From: a bacterium | Lineage (GTDB): Bacteria > Auribacterota > UBA3054 > JAPLST01 | Reading direction: 5' to 3' | Length of the DNA: 64,000 nt | NCBI GenBank assembly: GCA_026417575.1 | Contig: JAOACZ010000146.1 | Location: 24,678-88,677, forward strand | Shown here: in pieces, positions 9,469 through 19,000 of the stretch | Layout: every line of letters starts with the position of its first letter | How positions within the stretch are numbered: position 1 is the first letter of the stretch | Made by a program: the position numbers and the translations under genes | Notes under the pieces: model-generated | The model's input: only the letters and a program-made list of their open reading frames with translations | What the model was told of the DNA's origin: nothing | The model's database searches: none

Positions 9469-11979
9469 ATGAAAAGTTTTCCCCGATGTGCGTTGGCGTG
9501 TATACTCCTCGTGGCGTTTCCTCTCGCTGCAGTCGAAGTGCAAATTAGTGAGAGCGGTAGCGCACTGATCTGCCCGCGCTCGTTCGCTGCGTGGCTTGCC
9601 TATGGCGATAACGACACGAACTTTACCACGTGGGTTGGTGAAAACCGCAACGGAGGTCGGGCAAGTGACAACCGCTTCTACCCGCGCACGCGTGGCGCTT
9701 CTACCGTAGCAGGCATTATCTTGTGGTACTTCGATCTTACCGCTCACAGCGGCAAGCTTGCTACCGCCAATGCTGAGGTCTCTTGCAACGTCATGTGGGG
9801 CTGGACGCAAAGCGAAACCTATCGCCTCTACCCAATTCTGAGCAACTGGCACGAAAGTTCGGTCACATGGTCAAATTGGATCGGCGTCGGCTTCACCGCA
9901 AGCGGCGATAAGACCTATACCAATTGGTTTGGACCCGAGCTCGACGCAGACACAGTCATCGGCACGATGAAATCCACGTGGACAATCTCACAAAGCGTCG
10001 TACAAGCGTGGCTCAACAACCCTAGCGCATTTAAAGGCCTGGCGGTCATACCTGACGGAGACAGCATTCGCTACTTTTGGACACGTCAAGCTACGTGGAT
10101 TCCTGTGGCAGACCGCCCGCTCATGGTCTTGCACATGCAATCGCTGAACAACCCACCCGCAACACCCACCAACATCAGCCCAGCTAACACGGCCATCGCG
10201 CAACCCCTTACCCCAACCCTCACGGCATCGCCCTTCTCCGACCCCAACGGCCACGGCCATGCCGAAAGTCAGTGGCAGATAGCTTTGGATCCCTCGTTCC
10301 TCACACCCGTTGTCAACATTCACACGGCCACTGAGCTCACCAGTTACACTGTCGGCACTGGGCTCCTCAAGCCTCACACTCGCTACTACTGGCGTGTCCG
10401 CTACAAAGACAATGCAGCCGAACCTGAATGGAGCGCCTGGTCGGCGCCTACATGGTTTGATACCGTCCTGGACCTCAGCCAACCGGTGATTATTCCCGCC
10501 GTGCGCAGCGCGTGGATTCGGGCTGTTCAACCGACCAGTAACTTTAATCCTTCCACCACTGCGTCGTTTGAACTCAATGCGGCCGATAGTTCAGGCCCAA
10601 CCAGCATGATTCTACACTTCTTTGACCTCAGTGTCTTCAGCAGATACCCTGAGTTGATCATCAACGGACCAGGGCAGTTTTCCTACACTGTCCACTACGT
10701 CTGGCCTAATAATCCACCGACTGTACGCCTCTACGAACTCACCGCACCGTGGGACGAGCCAACCGTTACCTGGAGCAACTACCTGGGTGAAGCGGCTTGG
10801 ACGAGCCGCGTGAATCGCGTGATGGACGAGAAGATCCTCGAACACTTTTCCTGGGGGCAAACAGAGACCTGGGGTAACGTTCATCAACAAGTTCTCCAAG
10901 ACTGGCTACACTCCCCGACGAACAACTGCGGCCTTGCTCTGCTCACGGAAGACACAGCCGGCGTGAGTGCCATGTTTCGCTCCATGCCTCTTCCGTGGTT
11001 GCGGATGGAGATTATCAACACCAATGTTCCGCGGCCAGATCGGCCAATCAATATCAGCCCTCTGAACGGTGCTGCTGGCGTGTCGCTTACACCCCAGCTG
11101 CAGGCATCAGCCTATAGCGGTACGGGCACCCACACGGCCAGCCGTTGGCAGATTGCTGAAGATGCCCAAATGTTGGCGCTCATTTGGGATAGCGGTGCGA
11201 CGAACGCCCTGACGACCATCACCGTGCCCGCTGGCCGGCTCCAGTACACCGGACGCTACTATTGGCGCGTCGCCTACATCAACCATCTCGGAGGTCAGAG
11301 TGCCTGGTCCATGCCAACCTTCTTTGATACTGTAGTCCAAGCCGGCTTAGTCTCGCGCAAGGCGGGCCGCACGGCACTCATCAGTTTCGCTGAGCCAGAG
11401 CGAAACTACAACGGCATAAATGACAATCTCCTCAAATTCGTCGGTCGCTCAAATAACGTTGCCGCCACCATGCTGTGCTGGTTCGATCTTGCTGTCCTCG
11501 AAGGCCAGTCCCTCAATGGCCCAGCACAGTTACAACTTCACTGGGATTATGTGAGTACCGAGTTTGGTGCACAAACATTTGCATGTTATCCACTGCTACG
11601 CGCATGGGACGAGACAAACGTCACGTGGAACAGCTTTAATGGGCCTGGTAACGAAAACTATGCTCAACACTTTGGTGCGCAGCTCGACGTGCAAGAAGCC
11701 GTCGGATACGAGTCAAACTTCTTCACCATTCCCCAGGCCGTGGTCGAACAATGGCTCTCTACCAGCACGTCGAACTGCGGACTGGCAATTTATCCCGACG
11801 TGTCCATCCCCAACGCGTTTGTTTATTCGCGAAAATCGCCGCTCAAAGCGCCCACATTGATTATCGACGTCATCCCAGAACCAGCCGAGTTGGCGCTCGC
11901 GTTGGCATCACTTGCACTATGGCGCAGGCAAGCGCGCTTGAGCGGTGGCAAGGCACTTCTCCAGCCAGGCACGGGCTAG
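9469..11979 (+). CDS. secreted DNRLRE-like triple-repeat protein with FN3-like linkers and PEP-CTERM tail
   Basis: Track ORF begins at 8854 but overlaps the GH9 gene; ATG 9469 begins MKSFPRCALACILLVAFPLAAVE (signal peptide). Three repeats of ...W(D/H)E(S/P/T)(S/T/N)VTW(S/N)(N/S)...; C-terminus VIPEPAELALALASLALWRRQARL. Confidence 0.82.
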   Translation: MKSFPRCALACILLVAFPLAAVEVQISESGSALICPRSFAAWLAYGDNDTNFTTWVGENRNGGRASDNRFYPRTRGASTVAGIILWYFDLTAHSGKLATANAEVSCNVMWGWTQSETYRLYPILSNWHESSVTWSNWIGVGFTASGDKTYTNWFGPELDADTVIGTMKSTWTISQSVVQAWLNNPSAFKGLAVIPDGDSIRYFWTRQATWIPVADRPLMVLHMQSLNNPPATPTNISPANTAIAQPLTPTLTASPFSDPNGHGHAESQWQIALDPSFLTPVVNIHTATELTSYTVGTGLLKPHTRYYWRVRYKDNAAEPEWSAWSAPTWFDTVLDLSQPVIIPAVRSAWIRAVQPTSNFNPSTTASFELNAADSSGPTSMILHFFDLSVFSRYPELIINGPGQFSYTVHYVWPNNPPTVRLYELTAPWDEPTVTWSNYLGEAAWTSRVNRVMDEKILEHFSWGQTETWGNVHQQVLQDWLHSPTNNCGLALLTEDTAGVSAMFRSMPLPWLRMEIINTNVPRPDRPINISPLNGAAGVSLTPQLQASAYSGTGTHTASRWQIAEDAQMLALIWDSGATNALTTITVPAGRLQYTGRYYWRVAYINHLGGQSAWSMPTFFDTVVQAGLVSRKAGRTALISFAEPERNYNGINDNLLKFVGRSNNVAATMLCWFDLAVLEGQSLNGPAQLQLHWDYVSTEFGAQTFACYPLLRAWDETNVTWNSFNGPGNENYAQHFGAQLDVQEAVGYESNFFTIPQAVVEQWLSTSTSNCGLAIYPDVSIPNAFVYSRKSPLKAPTLIIDVIPEPAELALALASLALWRRQARLSGGKALLQPGTG

Positions 11980-12209
11980 GCTACGCTGCGCGCCACAGAC
12001 CACCGCAGCCACGACCGAACGCCCTGACGGCTAGGCTCGTCAATCGCCCAGTGGCAGATGTGCGCAGGCACGCGCTTTTGCAGACGTTCGTACCGCGCAG
12101 AGTTTCGCGCCAGTCATGGTCGCAGCGGCGACGAGCAACAGTTTCGTCGCGAATCTAATAAACACTTCCCACCCCACTTGCCCTGACTGGCAGCAGGGCA
12201 CGTGCCTCC

Positions 12210-13181
12210 TTACCACGCGTAGGCTTCGGGCGCCTCACCCCCTGGCCCTGGAAAAAGCTGATCCAACTCCTTCATCACCTCGTCGTTCAGATCAAGATCG
12301 AGAGCACGCAAGCTCCCTTCCAACTGCTCAAGCGTGCGCGGCCCAATGATTGGGGCAGTCACAGCCGGGTTCTTCAGGAGCCAGGCTAGCGCGACATCAG
12401 CCGGCTTCTCGCCCATACGCGCGCACAGGGCCTCGTAGCGCTCCAATCGCGCGCGCTCCTGAGCAAGATTGTCTTGCACATGCTTGCTCGCTCGCCGCCC
12501 CTCGCGTGCTTCGCTCACTCCCCCTGCTAACAAGCCCCCCGCGAGCGGGCTCCACGGAATAATGCCAATCCCGTACGCACGACAGGCCGGGATCACTTCA
12601 AGTTCAATTGTCCGCGCCAGTAAGCTGTATTTGCTCTGTTCCGACACCAAACCCATAAAATGCCGCTCGCGTGCTGCATGCTGCGCTTGAACAATGTGCC
12701 AGGCAGCGAAATTGCTGCTCCCCGCATAAATCACCTTGCCTTGCTGGACCAGTGTTTCGTACGCCTGCCAAATTTCCTCCCACGGCGTCTCGCGATCGAC
12801 GTGATGCATCTGGTACAGATCAATCCGGTCAGTCTGCAAACGACGCAAACTGTCGTCGCAGGCTTTCCGGATGTGCACAGCCGACAGGCGTGCATCATTT
12901 GGCCCGTCGCCCATCACCCCATACACTTTCGTCGCCAGGACAATTTTGTCGCGCCTACCGCCTCCCTGTGCCAGCCAGCGGCCAATAATTTGCTCCGTAA
13001 CACCCTCGCCCTTTTTCCACCCGTACACGTTGGCTGTGTCAAAGAAGTTAATCCCAAGCTCCAACGCACGATCCATGATGGCAAAACTGCTGGGCTCATC
13101 GGTGTGCGGCCCAAAGTTCATCGTGCCTAAGCACAAGCGACTCACACGCACACCACTGCGACCTAGATGAACATACTTCAT
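12210..13181 (-). CDS. aldo/keto reductase
   Basis: MKYVHLGRSGVRVSRLCLGTMNFG, GINFFDTANVYG, RIDLYQMHHVD, PAVTAPIIGPRTLEQLE. Confidence 0.95.
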   Translation of the reverse strand: MKYVHLGRSGVRVSRLCLGTMNFGPHTDEPSSFAIMDRALELGINFFDTANVYGWKKGEGVTEQIIGRWLAQGGGRRDKIVLATKVYGVMGDGPNDARLSAVHIRKACDDSLRRLQTDRIDLYQMHHVDRETPWEEIWQAYETLVQQGKVIYAGSSNFAAWHIVQAQHAARERHFMGLVSEQSKYSLLARTIELEVIPACRAYGIGIIPWSPLAGGLLAGGVSEAREGRRASKHVQDNLAQERARLERYEALCARMGEKPADVALAWLLKNPAVTAPIIGPRTLEQLEGSLRALDLDLNDEVMKELDQLFPGPGGEAPEAYAW

Positions 13182-13636
13182 CCAATCCTCCGCACATGCA
13201 ATACAAGGTTATCTTGACGTACCACCTCCACCATCGTACCTGCGGGTATCGACTCGTCCGCGCTGGCACGCCACAACGTCCCGCGCCAGCGCACGCGCCC
13301 CTCGCGTTCCTTGCCGCCAATCTCCTCCACCACTTCAACGTGTGCACCAACGGCCTCATGCGGGATCGTGTCCAGATCGCCCTTCTGCAGGGTAAACCCC
13401 GTCAGCTGTCCGGAGAGCCAGCGCCGCAGGGAGAACAATAAGACCACGCCGAGCACAATCCATATGAGAATCTGCACGGCAAGTGACATCCGTACGCCCA
13501 ACGCGAGGAGAGCCGCCACCGCCCACGCACTCACCGCAAAAAAGATCAGCACAATCCCCGGGACGCAGAATTCCAATACTGCCAACAGTGCGCCAAGCAG
13601 AAACCAGACCAACACAGGATTCACAAGAGAACTCAT
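13178..13636 (-). CDS. NfeD-like membrane protein
   Basis: N-terminal TM helices, then OB-fold-like GKEREGRVRWRGTLWRASADESIPAGTMVEVV; ATGA overlap with the aldo/keto reductase start. Confidence 0.85.
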   Translation of the reverse strand: MSSLVNPVLVWFLLGALLAVLEFCVPGIVLIFFAVSAWAVAALLALGVRMSLAVQILIWIVLGVVLLFSLRRWLSGQLTGFTLQKGDLDTIPHEAVGAHVEVVEEIGGKEREGRVRWRGTLWRASADESIPAGTMVEVVRQDNLVLHVRRIG

Positions 13637-13679
13637 CGTTTGCTCCGTAGCCTGGAATTATCAACCGCCGTCCGCGGGC

Positions 13680-15248
13680 CTACGTACTGCCAAACAACTC
13701 ACCCCACCCCGCGGGCGCGTCAACTGCAGCTGGCTCCCGGGACCCGTGTTGCGCGGCGCGCCGCCTGCTTTTGGCGCGCTCCGCCGCCTGTACTCCCGCT
13801 GGGATCTCCTTCTCGCGGGTACGATACGCGCGCTCCATCATCATCTTATCTACCCGCTCCTCCAAGGGGACCGGGTACTCTCCCGTATAACAAGCGCAGC
13901 AAAACGGCGGACCTCCGCACACCTGTACCAGTCCTTCCAAACTCAAATACCCGAGCGAATCAACATTCAAAAATTGCGCGATTTCATCAATCGTATGCCG
14001 TGCGGCAATCAGCTGCTCATGTGCATGAAAATCAACCCCGTAGAAGCACGGAAAGCGTATCGGCGGACAACTGATGCGCACGTGGACTTCTTTGGCCCCC
14101 GCGCGTTTGAGCTCGGCCACACGCGCAAACGTGGTCGTGCCGCGAACAATCGAATCGTCTACAATCACCACACGCTTTCCCGCCACCACTTCTGGCATGA
14201 TGTTCAACTTCACCCGCACCTTGATATCCCGCTCGCTCTGCAACGGAGCGATGAACGTCCGCCCCACGTAGTGATTGCGGATATAGCCCATTTCCAGCGG
14301 GATGCCACTCTCTTCCGAAAACCCCAAGGCGGCAGACGTGCCTGAATCCGGTACCCCAATGACAATGTCAGCATCCACAGGATATTCGCGCGCCAGCTGA
14401 CGCCCTAACTCCTTGCGCACCACATGACAAGTCCGCCCCCACAACCGACTGTCCGGTCGCGCGAAATACACATACTCAAAAATGCACGGCGCCGCTGTCA
14501 CGGGTGCGCCAAAGCGCAGCGAACGTACCCCCTGCGCGTCAATCAGCACAATTTCACCTGGCTCCACATCGCGCACAAATTCCGCACCCGTTAAATCAAA
14601 CGCGCTTGTCTCCGAAGCAAGCACATACGCTTCCCCTAACCGTCCAAGTGATAACGGCCGAAAGCCATGCGGATCACGTATCCCAATCAGCATCTCCGGC
14701 GTGAGCATTACTAACGTGTACGCCCCTTGCAAGCGGCGTAGCACCGCGATAAGCAACTCTTCAAACGTCCCGTGAAACGGGCGCGCCATCAGGTGCACTA
14801 TAATCTCACTGTCAGTGGTCGTTTGGAAGATCGAGCCGGCTGCTTCCAGTTCTTTGCGCAGAGAGCCGGCGTTGACCAAGTTCCCATTGTGGCCAACGGC
14901 AAGCTGCCCGCGCGCGTAATCGACAAGGAGCGGTTGGGCATTCTTGAGCGAGCTCGAGCCGGTGGTGGAGTAGCGCACGTGCCCGATCGCTGCGTCGCCC
15001 TGCATCCGCGCTAACACCTCGGGTGTCAACACATCGCTTGCCAAACCCATGCCCGTATGCCCCACAAGCCCATCGGCTGTCCGCACCACAATCCCCGCGC
15101 TCTCCTGCCCACGATGCTGCAGGGCGAATAAGCCGTAATAGGTCACCTCACCCGCCTGCGGATGCCCAAACACTCCGAACACCCCACATGCCTCGCGTAC
15201 AGCTTCCTCCTTCATCCCTACTTCTCTCTTCACTGCCGTTCTAGCCAC
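13680..15248 (-). CDS. purF: amidophosphoribosyltransferase
   Basis: CGVFGVFGHPQAGEVTYYGLFALQHRGQESAG; VGHNGNLVN; GVPDSGTSAALGFSEESGIP; VVIVDDSIVRGTT. Start could be M at 15215 (MKEEAVREACGVFG). Confidence 0.97.
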   Translation of the reverse strand: MARTAVKREVGMKEEAVREACGVFGVFGHPQAGEVTYYGLFALQHRGQESAGIVVRTADGLVGHTGMGLASDVLTPEVLARMQGDAAIGHVRYSTTGSSSLKNAQPLLVDYARGQLAVGHNGNLVNAGSLRKELEAAGSIFQTTTDSEIIVHLMARPFHGTFEELLIAVLRRLQGAYTLVMLTPEMLIGIRDPHGFRPLSLGRLGEAYVLASETSAFDLTGAEFVRDVEPGEIVLIDAQGVRSLRFGAPVTAAPCIFEYVYFARPDSRLWGRTCHVVRKELGRQLAREYPVDADIVIGVPDSGTSAALGFSEESGIPLEMGYIRNHYVGRTFIAPLQSERDIKVRVKLNIMPEVVAGKRVVIVDDSIVRGTTTFARVAELKRAGAKEVHVRISCPPIRFPCFYGVDFHAHEQLIAARHTIDEIAQFLNVDSLGYLSLEGLVQVCGGPPFCCACYTGEYPVPLEERVDKMMMERAYRTREKEIPAGVQAAERAKSRRRAAQHGSREPAAVDAPAGWGELFGST

Positions 15249-15706
15249 GTGCCACGTACTTCGCCATCAACAGTTCCTTGAATATTCACAGCCTGGCAAT
15301 ACACATCCACGTCTCCATGAACATGTCCCTTCGGACTGATCGTCAGCACTTGCCCGCGAAAATATACATCACCTGCAATCGTCCCGTGAATCTCGGCCAC
15401 TTGCGCAAGAATAGCCACGTTCGTATGGCAGTCACCATACACACGCACGAATTGCCCCACTAACAACACCGGCCGCGTAATCTCGTCGCGTACCTCCAAC
15501 AGTTGTTGGGCCGGTTGCTCCTCAAATCCGCGTGCCACCAACTCGCGCTTGAAGCCGTCTATCTTGGCAATGACATAGCGCACCCCCAGATAGCCCACCA
15601 CGCCAGTGATCACGAGCAGGGTAAGACACCCGATGCCACAGCCAAGTCCCAGCTTTGCCCCAACCCCCATTCCACGTCGCGGCGCTCCTGCAGTACTATC
15701 AGACAT
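15230..15706 (-). CDS. membrane-anchored polymer-forming (bactofilin-like) protein
   Basis: MSDSTAG... start chosen at 15706 (track ORF begins 15841); TM helix then VYGDCHTNVAILAQVAEIHGTIAGDVYFRGQVLTISPKGHVHGDVDVYCQAVNIQGTVDGEV. Confidence 0.65.
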   Translation of the reverse strand: MSDSTAGAPRRGMGVGAKLGLGCGIGCLTLLVITGVVGYLGVRYVIAKIDGFKRELVARGFEEQPAQQLLEVRDEITRPVLLVGQFVRVYGDCHTNVAILAQVAEIHGTIAGDVYFRGQVLTISPKGHVHGDVDVYCQAVNIQGTVDGEVRGTWLERQ

Positions 15707-16067
15707 GTTCTCATCCATAAGTGGAATTGCGTTCTCCGCGCCTAGTATAGCAAAAACCTCGCACCTGTTCCATTCGCATGCCGACACGATTGCTGGTACG
15801 CAGAGCACAATCCCAGTGCGACTAACGCCCGGCTGCCACAACTCTGCCAGGCCTCGTTACCGCCAATCGAGATTGTCATGTTGCACGAACGCACCTTCCT
15901 CGCCCGCGCACGATGCCACATCGGCAGCGTCGCGTGATTTGACAAGGCTGAGCTATTTTGTTACCCTAAATGCCACAGGAGGCGGCGAGGCCGTGCGCTG
16001 GTTGCCTGAAAGGCTTTAGCGCACATAACGAGAAAACACGGTCCTAATCAAAACAGGGGGACGCAAA

Positions 16068-19000
16068 ATGCGCACACCATCTGGAGCAGCCGTTGTCGCT
16101 CTGAGTATTGTTGCGGTTCAAGCCATAGCAGGAACATTGCTGTTCGAGGGCTTCAACCAGGATAGCCTGCCAGCTGGATGGACAGTATCGAATCAGGAAC
16201 CGCTGACCTTCGTCACCTCAAGTGGCAACCCGACGGCCGCACCCTACGAAGGCACGCATTTCGTCAAATTTGCGTCATACACTTATAGCAGCGGCACACG
16301 CTCCTTACTTACCTCACCAGCCATTTCCACCCTGGGAAAATACAACATTACTGTGACCTTCGCTTGGCATCGCGACAGCGGCTGGGCTAGCTCTCAAGAC
16401 CGCGTCATTGTGCGTTGGTCAACGAACGGCACCACCTGGAGCGGCACGAACACGTATCTGCGCTACAGTACCACCACAGGATGGACCATGCAGACGTGTC
16501 CGCTTCCGGCCGCCGCGGCTAACCAACCCACTCTCTACGTGCGATTTGAATTTGTCTCCGCCTACGGTAACAACTGCTACTTGGACGCTGTGCGCATCAC
16601 AGGCACCTATCCTGGAGAACCGAGTCCCCCCGCCCAGCTCGTCGCTACCGCCACCAGTAGCTCTGACATCACACTTACCTGGCAGAGAAATGCCACGGGG
16701 GACGTGGTCATGATTGCAACTAATACCCTAGCTCTCTTCGGCATACCCTCCAACGGTGTCGCGTACGCCGAGGGTGATACCCTCGCAGGTGGCGGTGGTG
16801 TCCTCTACCTGGGGACTGGTACCGTGCTACACCTCTCCGGCTTGCAAAGCGGTACCCGCTACTACTTTCGCGCATGGTCAGTCAGCACGCTGACCAACTA
16901 TTCTGACTCTCTTGACGCGGAAGCGACAACGGATTTTATCCTCCCCATCAACGAAGGATTCAACAGCCCACTACTCCCCGCAGGATGGAGCATCTCCAAT
17001 AGCACGTACTTGACCATTGTGTCCTCAAGCACTTCCCCCTCAGCCACCCCTTATGAGGGGACACACTTTGTGCGCTTCAACTCTTTTAATGCGAGCTCTG
17101 GCACCTACGCCTCGTTGATCTCGCCACGCTTTTCAAGCCTTGGTAGTTTCGCTGCCATTGTCGTTGACTTCGCGTGGCATCAAGATCCGGGCTGGCCATC
17201 GGACAACGATAGTGTCACTCTGCAATGGTCTACTAATGGTACGCACTGGGCAAGTGTGCAAACCTTTTATCGTCTAGCGCCACAAACAGGCTGGACACTG
17301 CAGCGCGCCTTCTTGCCTCTTGCGGCGTTGGGCCACCCGCGCATGCAGGTGCGGTTTCACTTCCTCTCTCAGTACGGTAACAATTGCTACCTGGACGACG
17401 TACACATCTTTGCTGTTGAGCACAACCTTTACCTCAAGCCTGCGCAACAGGCAGGCGACGGCACGCCTGGAGCCACGGTTCCCTACACTCTCGAACTGCG
17501 CAACTTGACCGGGGCGGACCGTGGTGTGCTGTTGACGTATCACAGTCCCTGGCCCAGCAGCGGGCCCGCGATGACGGGAATCATTCCCCACGGCGGTACC
17601 ACAAACATTTCGCTAAGCGTGCAGGTCCCAACCTCAGCTATTGACAGTCAAACATCTACCACCCTGGTACAGGCCGTCACGGCGGATTACCTCTACACCA
17701 ACACCGCCATCGTCATTACCCGGTGTATCTGGACCTATCGCCCCATCTGTGAGTGGTTCCAGACAAGTCTGGGCGCATGGACAAACTACTTCACTGGGCC
17801 TACCAATAGCGGGTGGTACTGGGATTGGTGGTGGCAAGCAGCCGCCCATGAACAAGAAACAGGCGGAACGAACTGGTTAGTCTCCCCTGCTATTGATCTC
17901 AACCACGGCTGGGCCGACTCGCTGCGCTTGTCATTCTGGTTTGGCGTTGAGGATGATCTCCTCTACCCCGAAGGCGTCTACCTCGTTACTGGCAATCGCA
18001 ACCCGAACTTCGGCAAACTCACACGTCTCGCAGACATTCAATACGTGGCCGGAAACTGGCTCCTGAATGAGCTTGACATTACGACGTACCGCACCAACGT
18101 GCCTGTGTATCTGGCATTCGACTACATCAGCACAAATCCGTATCAGCTGATCACAGGCGTATGTATTGAAGCACTTAAAACGGGAATAGATAATGCGGTT
18201 CTGCGCGGGCCAGCCACCTTCGCAATGACGAGTTACGCGACTACACCCATCATCACCGGCGCCGTGGCGATTGCCGCAGAAACGGGTACAGGTGGCCCCG
18301 CCACCCTCGTCGAGGCGCAACTTGGCTTCGGCCCGCATGCCTTGCTCCCCAACGACACAGATTGGACCTGGTTCCCTGCAACGTACGCCGGCGCCGATGG
18401 CGCCTACGACGTATTCACCGCTGCACCGCAGCTGACGCTGGCTGGCACGCTGCGGTACTGCTATCGCTTCCGTCGCGGCAATGCCACCTGGGTCTACGCA
18501 GACCTTAATGGCAGTCACGACGGCTTTCACACAAATTTGACAGGTGTCGCTCACGTGGCCATGCTGCCTCCGCAAGGCGCGTTGTTGCGCCATCAGACCA
18601 TCAGCCTCGACTGGCAGTTCGGGCCCTCCTCGTACGTAAATCCCAGCAACACACCGCCCCTCTACCGTGAGTCCGCGGACGATCTCTCTCTGCCCTACGA
18701 CGCGATTCTCAACTCCATTCGCGTGGGCGGGCTCTATTGGGGCGTGGGGCGGCAGAATCTGGAACAAGGCTTCTGGGTGCGCGTGTATGCCCATGGCGTG
18801 ACCAACCCTGCCGCGTTGCTGCACGAACAGCATGTCCCCGGGTACGCCTGTGAAGAATGGCTGGGCATGGATTCGTATGGGTATCATGACTACAAGTACC
18901 ACGTCGCTCTCTCGCCTCCTCTGTACGTGCCGGCTGGAACAACCGTGTGGATATCTGTACAGCATGAAGTGCGCGCAGGCACGTTCTGGTCACTTTTGGA

